Positions 12,172 through 23,661 of a stretch of 64,000 nt of DNA are shown here, in pieces. Within the stretch, counting starts at the first letter, position 1. Each line of letters opens with the position of its first letter. Location of the stretch: contig JAHBBC010000007.1 of assembly GCA_019915015.1 (NCBI GenBank), forward strand, positions 992,001 to 1,056,000, written 5' to 3'. The stretch is from Auriscalpium vulgare (lineage: Eukaryota > Basidiomycota > Agaricomycetes > Russulales > Auriscalpiaceae). Under the pieces are notes generated by a model. The model did not search any database, was not told the origin of the DNA, and worked only from the letters and a program-made list of their open reading frames with translations. The translations under genes were made by a program, and so were the position numbers.

Positions 12172-12355
12172 ATGTCTATATTGACGGCACAATCTCTCTC
12201 CCTCTTAAATTGTCGCCTATCCTATCCTATCCTCTCCTTGACGCTCGAGGTGGATGCCGGACGCGCTAACAACTTGCAGGACGCGATCATGCGCGACGTA
12301 GAAGACAACCGCTCGACACGGGCCGTACTCCCTCTGCGCATCCTAGCCGCCGTAG
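12172..12355 (+). pseudogene. Orphan 5' exons of a possible truncated gene
   Basis: An ATG at 12172 opens MSILTAQSLSLLN. A possible intron ends in TTGCAG near 12281, and a second exon reads DAIMRDVEDNRSTRAVLPL before a perfect donor, GTAAGTACC, near 12355. No downstream exon could be joined before the repeat-rich stretch that follows. The exon faces away from GDI and lies where GDI's divergent neighbour would have been before the transposon landed. The heptad-like pattern is faintly reminiscent of a translin N-terminus, but that is a guess. This could also be chance. Confidence 0.22.
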
Positions 12356-13783
12356 TAAGTACCACCGAAGTCCATGGGATCATCTGTCTTTTGACTTTGT
12401 GGAGGCTGATGTGTCTTGTACGACAGCTCCTATGTGTCCGAACTTGATTGGCCTATCTTCAGATCTACCTTCAGACTTATCATGCCGGGTTGGCGTAGAC
12501 TGGTAACCAAGTCTGCAAAGTACTGCTTCATAAGGGTTGGCGGCCGAAGGTTTCACTGGATAGCTTACCTAGCTCGAATTCCAGCCCCTCTGTTCCTCCA
12601 CCACATCAGGAAACCCGGCAGCTGCTTGAGGCCCCTTGAGAGCGCCTCAAGAGCTCAAGCGCGGTCAAGGAGTAGGGTGTCTTGAGAGACGGCTCAAGCG
12701 CTTGAGCCATGCTCTCGAGCACCCTCAAGCAGGCTCAAGCGTTCGGCTCGCGGCCGGCGCTTATATTAGTTTGCTCTTGAGTTTGCTCCCGAGCGATCTC
12801 AAGCACACAGCCGATCTCAAGCACACAGCCTTGTTATCATTGTTATCATAGATAACTAATTTGTTTATTTCTTGCTGAAATTCACCCCGGGCTTATCATG
12901 TATACGCTAAACGAGCGCGAAACCAGTGCATATATTATGGGTACCACCGGCACACCACCGGGGACCCGAGAGTAAGGACCGAAGCTCAGAAAGGGATGGT
13001 AGAAATGACAGCACGACGAAATTATCAACACCGAAATAAGCTACGAGGATGATAGGTTGATCACGATCATTAAAAGATTAGCTCGAAGGGAATGTCTGAA
13101 CGGAACAATTAACCAGCCTGAGCTGCTGCAAGAAGGCCCGGAGGCGGCGTGATGAAGATGGGATTTCGCGTCGTTTGTTGCCGTCGTCATCACCATATAT
13201 GGTTGTGGCCACGGCAACATGTGAGTGTCAGGGGACAACGACGTAGCCATATGTATAGCCCTCACATACTACAGGGATATGAGTTTTTCCTGATGTACGT
13301 ACACTCCTCATTATCATATGAGCTGCTATGAGCTGGCTCGAGAGCACTCAAGAGCACTCAAGAGGGCACAAATACGCGCTGTCAATGATGCGCTCTTGAC
13401 GCGACTCTCGAGACACGCCAAGCGCTTGAGAGCTCTTGAGAGCGCTTGTCATTCGTTACTTCTCTTGACCGCGCGGGCGGTTTTCCTGATGCTGCCTCGC
13501 CTTGGCGGTCGTGCAGGACAAGAAGAGGTCATCTGGCAGCTTCATTCCAACTCGCTTCACAGTGCGCGGACGACCTCGCTTCACAGTGCGCGGACAACCT
13601 CAATTATTTTCTTTACCCGTTTATTGACCAGCTCATCGTGTTATAGGCGAGAGGGGACGACATGTCTTATATACCTACGATAGCGTTCTGAAAAGATTCC
13701 CTGTTCTTTCCAGAAATACATACATGCTCAAGAGATATTTCAGCCCGTACTTCTACTCTGCCACCTTTCTATGCTGTTGAAGT
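12356..13783. repeat. Gene-poor stretch with CTCAAG/CTTGAG-rich arms
   Basis: No convincing gene is visible. CTCAAG or its complement occurs about a dozen times at 12624-12830, and again in a smaller cluster at 13337-13446. Parts of the two arms align as imperfect inverted repeats (CTCAAGAGCTC followed by AAGCGC). The roughly 500 bp between them are AT-richer and have no long frame. This resembles a degraded non-autonomous element, but no target duplication could be fixed. A 24-bp tandem duplication lies at 13551-13598. Confidence 0.4.
13551..13598. repeat. 24-bp direct tandem duplication
   Basis: Two adjacent 24-bp units beginning CTCGCTTCACAGTGCGCGGA (13551-13574 and 13575-13598) differ at one base. 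There is no coding role visible. Confidence 0.85.
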
Positions 13784-15627
13784 CTACTTCGTAAACTTCC
13801 TGTAGGCCAGGTATCCACCCGCAGCCACACCTGTGTAGCTCAAATACTTCACGACCGTGAACACCAACTTCACCTGATCAAAGAAGTCCCAGCGTGTGCC
13901 ATGGCCTTCATCCAGTCTAACAATTTGCGCGCTAGAGATCGATTGCGCGAGCTTGCGCTCGAGGTCGATTGTTCCGGCCGAAGGGGGCCCGGAGTGCGCG
14001 ATGATGGTCTGAGGAGAGGAAAGCGCCGAAGCCAAGGCCGCATTGTTCGTGGCATAGGGATAAGCTGGAAGGCAGGTGAGTAATTGGATCACGCATGGTC
14101 CAACGCCTGCTTACCGATGGCGTCGAGCGGGATGTCATTGACGACAGTCAGGTCACTGTCGACATTCTGCGCCACGTAGCTCGTGAATGGCTCCTGGGAG
14201 AATAGGTAGAACGCTGGAAGGCGTGGCCTGATGACGAGAGACTTAAGACAAGGACGAGAGGAGTGAGGTAAGCACGCACAGATATTGCAGCCTGTCGATC
14301 GCCGTATCTGGTGAGGTGACTTTCGACAACAAAAGGAGCGGGGTCTTCGTGGACGGCAGCTTGACCTCTGACGCAGCCCTACGAAACAGTCAGAATTGTC
14401 TGAGTAAGAAGATAATTGAACTCACTTGGCGTCGAGCTCCAAGATAGACAGGGGACCTTGAACGAGAGCCTTCAAACCCATCTGTTTTTCAAGATACTGT
14501 GCGTCCGTGGCCGATCCACGCTCTTTGACAGCAGTCACGAGCTGTGAGGTGACCTCCTCGTAAACCTCGGTATCCAGGAAGGCGACCAAAGGCGCATGCA
14601 AGGCCTGCCCACCGAACGCCAGCTTGGACTGGACGATGCGGGTCGCGATCTCTTTAGCGATCTTGAGGCGCCGTGGTGTGAATTTGACCTCTCCACGGGG
14701 TCCCAGAGCCGTGTAGTTGACGTACACGGCCGAGGGATTGCGCGGCGGCGCGACGGTGCGCACGGGCTCAACGACACCGCTTCCCTTCACATCGAGGGCC
14801 GTGACGCTCGGGAGGTCGGTCTGCTCTGAACCCTTGAGCGTCTCAGACGCGTTCACGATGGCGTAGCCAAGCTGGTCGACGAAAATCTTGAGCTTGCTAG
14901 AGAGCAGGGATGAGATGGCGGGCTGAGATGGGGGCTGCAAGCGCGTCAGAGAGGGTCAATATACGAGGAGGTCAAACTTACCACGAGGGCCACGACATTC
15001 CCAGAAGCATAGGCGGCAGCCATAGCACCGAGAGACGAGCTGTACGGGACTGAAATGCTTCATCAGGTACGAACAGCATGTCAAAATAGAGGAAGCTTAC
15101 ATGCCCAGTGGGAATTCACAAGAGCAATGCCTACAGGAGTCTTGGCGTCAGTCGCCTTGCGCCGCTTGTTGGAGATGGCAGCGATGCCAGTTTCCGCAGC
15201 TTTGGCCCTGGAGAAATCCTCGGAGGCTTGGATGACTTGATCCAACTGCTTCCGGACGAGGTCGACGACGGTAGCGAGCTCCAACAAGACGTCCGCTCGC
15301 ACGAGGCGCTTGTCTGTAGCGTGATAAGAAGAATGTTAAAAAAAGTCAAGTTGGATGAACGTACCTTTTGTCGCGGCATCAACAAGAGGATCCATGTTCT
15401 CTTGAATCAGGTCTGCGAGCGCGTGGACAGGCTAAGTTCAGCTGCCGCATTGTGGCTGTTGTCACGAAGCGAACTGTACCGTGTATTCCTTGAAGTTGCT
15501 TTCGCCTCCATCCAAAGGGACGACTGACGCCAGACACATACGACCCGCTTAGTTCAGAGAGCTATGATTTTAAGGGTGTGAGTCAATTCGAACCAAGGCG
15601 ACGAACGAAACGTACAATGGTTGTCAT
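13784..15627 (-). CDS. Aldehyde-dehydrogenase-like protein without the catalytic Cys, C-terminal membrane tail
   Basis: The spliced product resembles the class-3-like aldehyde dehydrogenase fold. An N-terminal helical part contains RADVLLELATVVDLVRKQLD. The cofactor-binding half contains VPYSSSLGAMAAAYASGNVV and PPSQPAISSLLSSKLKIFVD. The segment RLKIAKEIATRIVQSKLAFG then GQALHAPLVAFLDTEVYEEV aligns with the active-site strand of ALDHs. Where active enzymes have GQTCVAP, this protein reads GQALHAP, so the nucleophilic Cys is replaced by Leu, and the usual ELGGK motif before it is also not recognisable. The C-terminus carries a hydrophobic segment (YLSYTGVAAGGYLAYRKFTK) like the membrane anchor of fatty aldehyde dehydrogenase. 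About six introns are inferred; the first exons are the least certain. It is probably a pseudoenzyme or a divergent fungal ALDH branch. Confidence 0.6.
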
Positions 15628-16074
15628 CGTTGGCTAAGGGACTGGAAATCGCGCAAGTCTATGGCCGATTATATACGACTGTGAGGGGTCTCGGAGGGGC
15701 GGGGGCCCCGTGCGCCCACCATTGCCATCTCCGTGGGGAGACAAGGAGTTCGTGGGCAATCTCCATCTTAGTCTAGACGAGCCGCCCCCACATATCAATC
15801 CGAGAGAAGGCGTGTAGAGAAGGATTGGTGTGGGAGTCGCCGTCGGACGTGCAGTGGAAGCGTGGGAAAGAGAGCCACGACGGATCTCCGCTGAGTCCGA
15901 CTTACGCCTTGGCCGCGTTCACGTATGTCAGACTCGGACTATACCATGGCAGCATCATATATACCGTCGAGTCTCTCTGACGCTCGATACTACAATCGTT
16001 TGTCCCTGTTCTGCAACAAAGGTTCGTGTTCATCCAGCGGTTGATGCCAGCAGAATTAACGCGACATACCACAG
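15628..16074. promoter_or_regulatory. Divergent intergenic region between the ALDH-like gene and the reductase
   Basis: These 447 bp separate two start codons facing away from each other and must hold both promoters. A TATATA run near 15670 and another near 15957-15962 are the only core-promoter-like sequences noticed. Confidence 0.35.
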
Positions 16075-19000
16075 ATGCCAGACTCTGGACCGCTTTCCAA
16101 TAGCACCTCGCTGTCGTCCATCCCGGATGCCCCGGTGCTCATTCCACAGGCCATAGACCACCGCTCGTACCACGACGCTACGCGCATCGCGCTTAGCTAT
16201 CCCAAGCCTGGGACCTCTGACTATGTTGATGTCCCCTGGGCTCAGTTTGGCCACGCGATCGACGACGCAGCCTGGTCTCTCGAGGAGAGGATCGGCTCCC
16301 GCACTTCATCGGACGACCCGCTCAAGGTCGTGGGCGTCCTGGCGCGCAGCGATGCAGCGTATCTGGTCACCATATACGCCTTGCACAAAATAGGCGCGGT
16401 GCCGCTGCTCATATCCCCACGCAACCCTCGCGCTGCCATTGTCAATCTTCTCAGACTCACCGACAGCGTTGCCATTCTAGCCGATCCTTACAACAGGAGC
16501 GAGGCGGAGGCTGCCGCGGCAGAAGTCGGCGCAATTCGGGTCCACGACTTGGCACCTCTCCCGGGCCCATCGCCCGAAGAGCGGAGGCCTTTCCCCTTCC
16601 GTCTTCAGTGGGAAGCCGAGTGCGATCGCCCGGCCCTCATCTTGCACACCAGTGGTTCCACGGGGCTGCCGAAGCCAGTCTCTTGGTCCACGCGCTTTTT
16701 CTGGCACCAGATCTACTACCCCGATCAGTTCATCGCGAAGTACAACGGGATATCCGTCCTCGCAACCCTCCCCCTTTTCCACGGTTCGGGCGTTGCCCTC
16801 ACCCGCGCGTCCCTTATATGGCTCGGGTGGAGAATTGTCTTCCCAGACCCGTCCAAGCCTGTCAATGCCTCGTATCTCGTTGAGTTTTGCAAGTCTCCCA
16901 TGCGCCGGACGTCGTCATCGGCGCGCCTTCGGTCATCGAGGAGGTTGTCGGGCTGCCAGGTGGTGAGGACGCCATGCGGGGGCGGAGGTTCTGGTTCTTC
17001 GTCGGTGCGCCCGTGCCTCCGCATTTCGGAGACTACCTGGTGAAGGAGAAGATCCACTTTCTCTCCATGCTTGGGTCGACGGAGATCGGGCAGATGAACG
17101 TCCTCGAGCCCGACGGGCGGAGCTCGGAGGACTGGAACTACCACGAAATCAGACCCGATCTTGACATCGTTCTCGAGCCGCGCGGCTCCAACCCCGATGG
17201 AGGACCCTTGGAGCTCATCATCATGGCGAAGGACGGCTGGAAGCCTGGATCCATCAACGTCAATATCAACGGCGTCGAGGGCTACTCCACTTCCGACCTC
17301 TACGTCAAGCACGCCTCCCACCCTCGGCTCTTGAAGCATTCGGGGCGCGCGGACGACGTCGTGGTCCTCTCCAATGGCGAGAAGACCCTCTCCCGTGCGA
17401 TCGAGGTTCCGCTCGAAGCCGATCCTAGGATCAAGAACGCCATCGTTTTTGGGACCGGGCGCACGCAGAACGGTGTTCTCATTGCACCCGCCGATGACCT
17501 AGTCTTTGACCCCTCGAACCTCGCCGCCTTCAGAACCGCCATCTGGGCGTCCGTGGAGAAGGCCAACTCGACGAGCCCCTCTCACTCCCAAATCTGGAAG
17601 GAAATGATTCTGGTGACGACGCCCGGCAAGGATCTTCCCCGCACAGACAAGGGGAGCGTCAAGCGCAAAATGGCCATCGACCTCTACGCGAAGGAGATCG
17701 ACGACCTATACCTTACCGTCGACTCGCTTGCCTCGAGCAACCAGGCACCCCTACCCTCCACGCTCGACGTCCCGAACCTCACGCCATTTTTCCAGGCGAT
17801 CATTGAGGAGGCGATGGGTAGACCCATCTCAGCCGACGACGACGTCTTTAGCCATGGCATGGACTCTCTGAAGGCCATCTTCGTTCGGAACACCCTTCTG
17901 TCCGCCTTGAGGGCGGATTCCAGGACCGAAACACTCGCCGCGAAGGTGCCGCAGAACGTCGTTTTCCTCTACACCACTCCGCAGTCGATGGCCGAGGCTA
18001 TTCAGAGCCTCGCTGCCACGGGCCATCTGGCGGACAGCGGCGAGGAGACCCCGCAGCAGCACGCCGACGCGATCAATACAATGGTTAAGAAGTGGACCAC
18101 CAACTTCCCCGAACGTCCGCCTGCATCCGCCCAGATCCCCGACAGTGGTGGTGAGGTTGTCATTCTCACTGGGTCCACCGGTTCGCTGGGTACATTCATC
18201 CTCCACACGCTCCTGTGTGATCCTCGCGTCGACAAGATCTATGCCTTCAATCGCAAGGGCTCCGCAGCTCCATTCGTCCGGCAAACGGCGTCGTACAACG
18301 AGCGCGGCCTTGATCTCAGCATTTTGCGTGCCTCCGTATCCAACGGACGCTTAGAGTTCCACGAGGTCGAGGTCAACCTCCATAACTTCGGTTTGGCGTC
18401 TGAGGTCTACGATACGATCCACAAGACGACGACCCTCATCATTCACAACGCGTGGGTCCTCAATTTCAACTGGAGTCTGGCCACCTTCGAGCCCGTGCAC
18501 ATCAAGGGCCTGCGCAACATGGTGGATTTCTGCATTACATCTCCCCGCGTGACGCCACCGCGTGTGGCATTCACGTCCTCCATCGCGTCCGCGGGCGCTA
18601 TGATGTCTGGGCCTGTGCCGGAGACGCCGCTCGACGACCCCGCGGTGTGCCTCGCGCAGGGGTACGCGCGCTCTAAGTTCGTCGGCGAGCGCCTGCTCGA
18701 CATTGCCGCACAGGCGGCCAATATCCGCACGCTCTCATTCAGGATTGGGCAGATCTCGGGGGACTCGGTGCACGGGATCTGGAATGCGACGGACAACGTG
18801 CCGATCCTGATGCGCGGGTGTCAGGCGCTGGGCGCGATCCCGCGCGACTGGCCGCCCGTTGTGTCCTGGGTGCCGGTCGACACGGTCGCGCACACGATCG
18901 TCGACGTGTGCACGGACCTGACGCGCGGGGCGGGCACGTTCCACGTCGCGAACCCGCAGCCGACGCCGTGGGCAGATCTCATACCCGTGCTCACTCGCGC

Positions 19001-19283
19001 GCTGGTCCCGGATGGCAAGACGGCTTTCGAGGTGATAAACATGCGCGAATGGATAGACCGGCTGACGGCGTCGGAGCAGTCCGCGGAGGCGAACCCGGCC
19101 ATCCGCCTGATTGCGTTCTTCGAGAACAATCTCGCGGGCAGAGGCATTCGGTGTCGCTTGGCGATTGAGAAGACGAAGGAGGTGTCACCGGCGTTGCGGG
19201 AGGTGTCGGCGGTGGACGAGCGGGTTTTCAGCCAGTACCTGGAATATTGGAAGAGCATCGGTGCTCTTCGTAGCGACGTATAG
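16075..19283 (+). CDS. Adenylate-forming reductase (A-T-R, non-ribosomal-peptide-synthetase-like)
   Basis: The enzyme would activate a carboxylic acid as its AMP ester, load it on a phosphopantetheine arm and release it by NADPH reduction. Domains in order: adenylation (LHTSGSTGLPKPV near residue 190; SMLGSTEIGQMN; GRADDVVVLSNGEKT), thiolation (DDDVFSHGMDSLKAI, Ser near residue 590), and a thioester-reductase Rossmann domain (VVILTGSTGSLGTFILHTLL, with YARSK as the catalytic Tyr/Lys pair). The joined length of about 1,070 residues is normal for basidiomycete members. It appears intronless, but the frame breaks once: at 16885-16888 four Ts stand where five would continue VEFLQVSHAPDVVIGAPS. 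The same single slip would truncate the real protein after the first third of the A domain. The substrate cannot be told from sequence by eye; no other biosynthetic genes surround it. Confidence 0.85.
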
Positions 19284-20893
19284 AAGTCGTGATATGAGCT
19301 GCCGAGATAATCTTGACGTACTGCAGTGATGTAGACCCCGTATTTTGTGACCGAACAACGCCGGTTCTAAGGACCCCGCATTGACCTCAAATTGACCCAC
19401 CGTGACGGTCGAGTGGCTGCATCGGCACTTCAAGTCTTCAAAATCTTTCTCCGCCAGTCGACAGAGTGACTGACGAAGCGAGCTACAGATGTCTGTCGGT
19501 GCGTACGAAGGGCCGCCTGATGCGACGTACGCGTCTCAGCGGCCTTGGCGGAAGACCGTCGTTGCGCCCGTAACAGACATCGATGGGATGCTGCACATAC
19601 TATGCTCGCCACGGTCGAGGCTTAGGCGCTGCAGCTCGAGGCGCCGTGCGGATCCTGCGGTGCTATCCGGAATCTGCGATGGGCTGTGGCAGTGCAGGGA
19701 CGTGGTTTCTAAGCTTCCGTTCGTGCGCTTTAGCCGCCGTTGTCTCCACTTGTTGCGACCGGCAGAGCATTATGCATTAATTAGTGCTCGAGCGCTCCAT
19801 CTCTCGCTTAAGGTAGCCAAGCGCAGATCTAAAGCCGTTCATGATAGAATTGTATTAAGGGCCAGTGCACCCGCCGCCTCCAATGATGGCGTCTGTCCTG
19901 ATATTGTCAATTCCAATGAAGACACTTCATTCCCTCTTGATCGATGGACCACCGCCTCCATGCACGTCCTGGCGCCCTACGTTTGAGGCGCGTCCAGTGA
20001 CGACCAATTGCCAGCGCCAACCCACCCCGGAGATGCTGATCTGCGGTGCTTGGGCTTGTCAGAGTTGACAGGCCACCAGCTCATTCGGCCATGCATGAGT
20101 TTGTAGGAAATTGTTGCTCCATGTTGGAGTATGTCCAATACGATATGCGGGCTGTGTCCATGCGCGGACAAGGAAGAAGAAGAACTTGCCAGGGACAAAC
20201 AGAATTCCACAGTACCTCTGCGCGACAGATATCGAGATAACCGGCAGGTCAGGCGCGCGTGATAAACGAGAGACAAAGATGCCGAGTCGGACGCTTCGTC
20301 ATGTGTGAGCTGGAAGGTTGACTCCGTGGCGGGTCACGGTAGGTGGTTCGAGAGAAGGTAGAACACAAAGAGGGCTGCCCCAGCGCGCGGCGGCGAACTT
20401 GACGGCAGGATCGCGGTGGTGGTGGCGCGCGCGTGAGAGTCGAGATCTAAGAACCAAGCAGGATGCCGGTCCGAGCTGTCAGCGGCGGAGAAGAGCGAAG
20501 AGCAGAGAACGGGGGGTGTGGGTCTCGCAGGCTCCGACTCGGACGCTGTGCACGCCAGGAGGAATGCGCGCAAGCAGCCCGCAACGATGGCGGCGACATT
20601 GGGGGAATGCGCAGGAGGGCGAGGCGTTGAGGCGACGGAGACAAGTGGACGCAGTGGGAAATGCGACGGCGGCGCACAAGTCAAAGTGGATTTCGCGACA
20701 AGCCAGGACGCTGTCGTAAGTCGGGCACCGCTGTGCCGTGATGGCCCCTGCCACTGCGCGTGCGCGGTACTTGGCCCGGTCTCCGCCACCTCTGCGTTCT
20801 CCTCCTCCTCCACGACCACTCTCATAAAAGGAGTCCACATGGCTTTCCGTCCTGGTACCCACATACCCTCTCCTGCTACCCACTCCGGCCACC
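19284..20893. other. Intergenic stretch, no gene seen
   Basis: About 1.6 kb between the reductase stop and the transcription-factor start. Frames here are short or lie antisense to each other, without recognisable domains. It presumably includes the long 5' regulatory region of the zinc-cluster factor. Confidence 0.5.
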
Positions 20894-23661
20894 ATGTTCA
20901 CGCCCATCTCGCACACACCCGCGCACGACCCACTCACAGCAGACGACCCGTCTGCCCGCATGCGCGCGCACGGCGGCAACCGCCCTTCGCTTCCACAGAC
21001 AAAGCAGTGCCCACTCTGTCCCGCGAAGTTCACCCGCACCACACACCTTAATAGACATCTCAGAACCCGTCAGTGCATCCCTGCACCACTTCCATGCGCT
21101 GCCGCTCACCTCGCTTCATTTCCAGACACAAATGAACGATCGCATCGCTGTGATGTACGTTCGGGCCATACACTGTCTCCATCTCGATGTGGCCTGACCT
21201 AGCCCTAGACCTGTCTCTCCGAGTTCACTCGGAGCGACCTGCTAACGCGACACAAGAGGAGCTGCGGCGACATGTACGTGCCTTCGTTGCCTTCGTTGTG
21301 TGCTACAATAACGGGCCGCCGCTCTCAGGATGAACCAGAACAAGTCGCGCCGCAAATCATGCGAAGCCTGTGCCGAGTCCAAGATCAAATGCGACCTCAA
21401 GCAGCCATGCTCCAAATGCATAACTCGCGGCCGAGAATGCGTCTTCCTCAACGACCCCAAGATCTCCCTAGAGAAGAAGGCGGCCGCTGCGTCCCGCAGG
21501 CGCGCGAGCAATGCGAGTTCCAAAAGCTCGCTGAGCGACGCCGGCTCCATCTCTTCGCCTGATTCCCCTACTTCTCAGGACAACGTCTTCTCGTCTTCAT
21601 CTTTCCCGTACACTATTGATGGGAACTCGGATCTCTCCTTGATTGCCGGCAGCTCGTCCGCCTTCGACATGTCGTCAGGCGATCTTCTCTTCCGGCCGTC
21701 GTCAGACGGCATCGTCCCCGACCTCTCGGTATCTTCTTCGACTAGCTCGTCGATGCCGATGTCTCCACGCTCTGACATCTTTGATATGCCGAACGAATTC
21801 TCCTATGCCATGGTCCCGGAGATGGACATCCTCGACGCTTCACTCTCCAAGATCATCCCGCACGACATAGCGCAGGCGTTCCCGGAGGCCGCGCAGAGCA
21901 CCCAGACTCTCTCCACGCAGAATCAGAATTTCGGCACGAACAACCTCATGGATTTCAGCTTCGCGGGACAGACGTGGCTGGGCGATGACATGCCCACGCC
22001 ATCCATCGGCAACCATATCAACTCGTTCCTTGACACGTCTCTCAACCCTCAGACGCCGCCGCGCCCGCAGCAAGTGCCTCTGTCGCTCCGACTTCCCAGC
22101 CCATGATGGTCGATTCCATCCCGAAAGACCTCTCCTTCCACGGCCCAGCAGAGGCTGAGCTGCAACATTACCGTGCGTTACTCGCTTCTCTGTTGTCGTC
22201 GCCATTAATTGACTTTGCTACCCAGTCTACTTGTTTCATTCTGCATTCTTGTCTCATATGCCCATCGTCCACGTACCTACCTGGTCGTTCGACGGCAAGC
22301 CGCCCATCCTCCTGCGCGCTATGCAGGCTTGCGGGGCGCTGTTCGTGAAGACGCGTGCGGCGAACGAGTTTGTTTCGAACACGCTTCTCAACACGCGGGA
22401 GAGCCTGATCCAAGAGGTGGTCAGTCCGCGTCACGCAGCATACCAAGACGCGTCGGCTCATCCTGCGACTCTTCAGGCAAAAAATCCGCAGGAATCGGAT
22501 GAGCAATTCCACTTGATTCTCGCGGGCCTGTTACTGCAGGCCATCGGCCTCTTTCACCAGAGCATCGACCAGCGCGCGTCATCCAACATTTATCACGGCA
22601 TGCTCGTCATGGTGGGTTGCCATTGCCACCGTCCAACTTGTTTTTATTTCTGACTTTTGTGACGTCTCTAGATGATTCGCAGATGCGGTCTCATCGGAAG
22701 GTGCGCAAATTGGGTGCCGCCAGACCTGTCTGGTGCCAACAGTACGCAAATTGAGTCGGCTTGGAAGTGCTGGACGACACAGGAGGCGATAAAACGGTAT
22801 GCTACCCCGCGTCACGACAGATTCTGCCGTCGCTGACGCACGCGCGCACGTAGAACTCTGTACCTCGCCTATCTCCACGACTGCTGTCACTACGTGTTCT
22901 TCTCCCTACAGCCGTCCTTCTTCTTGTCGGAGTTGGACTGGTGTCTCCCCACGGAAGACGCGCTGTGGCAGGCCGGCTCCGCACAGGAGTGGTACGACCT
23001 TCTGCAGCAGCCATCACCCTACGGCAACGCCGCGGTGCGCCTCTCAGGGCAGAACATGCAGAAGACGCTCGCCACGCTCGGCGACATGCAAATGGCGACG
23101 GCCGCTCCCGCCATGGTGCTGCCGCCCTTTGCGCACTTCGTGCTCATCCACTCCGTACTCTGCTCCGTATATATATCCTGCTTCGACTGTGCGTCTTCGC
23201 GCGCCGCGTCGCCAGGCCTCCCGGAGCCCACGGCGGCGCTGCAGCCGCTGCCACTGGAGGGCCGCCACGCCAAGGCAAACTCCTTCGTGCTCCAGTACAC
23301 CCTCCACAACTGGCTCCAGAGCTGGCTGTCCGGGCCCGACACGCCGCCCGCGGAGGAGGGCGTGGAGGAGGCGCGCTTCATGCAGAACGCGATGCCGTAC
23401 TACTGGCTCGCGCAAATCTCGCTCGTCGCATTCCAGGAGGGCGCGCAGTCACCCGCGTCGAGGAAGCCGGATATCTGCACGGCGCCTGAGGTGCGCTACC
23501 GCGTGCTACAGCGGTGGCTCCTCCACATACGGGGTTTCCTGCGGAGCGGGGCAAAGGCGCCGACGAACCTGTGGGTGGACCTCATGAAAATTGCCGACGA
23601 AGGCGGACATGGCAACAGTGGCACCCCGGATGGGTTGCTGTCGTTCTTCCCGGATTTTTGA
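20894..23661 (+). CDS. Transcription factor with two C2H2 fingers, a Zn2Cys6 cluster and a fungal_trans domain
   Basis: Joining short exons gives a nuclear DNA-binding protein. The first finger is QCPLCPAKFTRTTHLNRHLR then TH. The second is CDTCLSEFTRSDLLTRHKRS then C, assembled over introns near 21071-21122, 21154-21207 and 21272-21328. A Gal4-type cluster follows at once: RRKSCEACAESKIKCDLKQP then CSKCITRGREC. A Ser-rich acidic linker leads to a fungal-specific regulatory domain (LSHMPIVHVPTWSFDGKPPI, and later LDWCLPTEDALWQAGSAQEW) up to the end at FFPDF. Several introns interrupt the last part. The frame moves by -1 between 22040 and 22100; only an implausibly short 26-nt intron would explain it, so an indel is more likely. 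C2H2 plus Zn2Cys6 fusions are a known fungal type; the target genes are unknown. Confidence 0.82.

Noticed and set aside
12620..13455. A complete MITE with defined ends
   Set aside because: The arms are only loosely inverted and no matching target duplication could be found at their borders.
13784..19283. A biosynthetic gene cluster around the adenylate-forming reductase
   Set aside because: The neighbours are an ALDH-like pseudoenzyme and, after 1.6 kb, a transcription factor. No oxygenase, transferase or transporter is nearby, so this is too little to call a cluster.
20318..20893. Overlapping long frames on both strands upstream of the zinc factor
   Set aside because: They lie antisense to each other, are Arg/Ser/Pro-rich in a GC-rich stretch, and carry no domain or splice pattern.
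22073..22098. A 26-nt intron in the zinc-factor gene that would restore the frame
   Set aside because: It is about half the length of every other intron here and too short for normal splicing, so a missing base is preferred.
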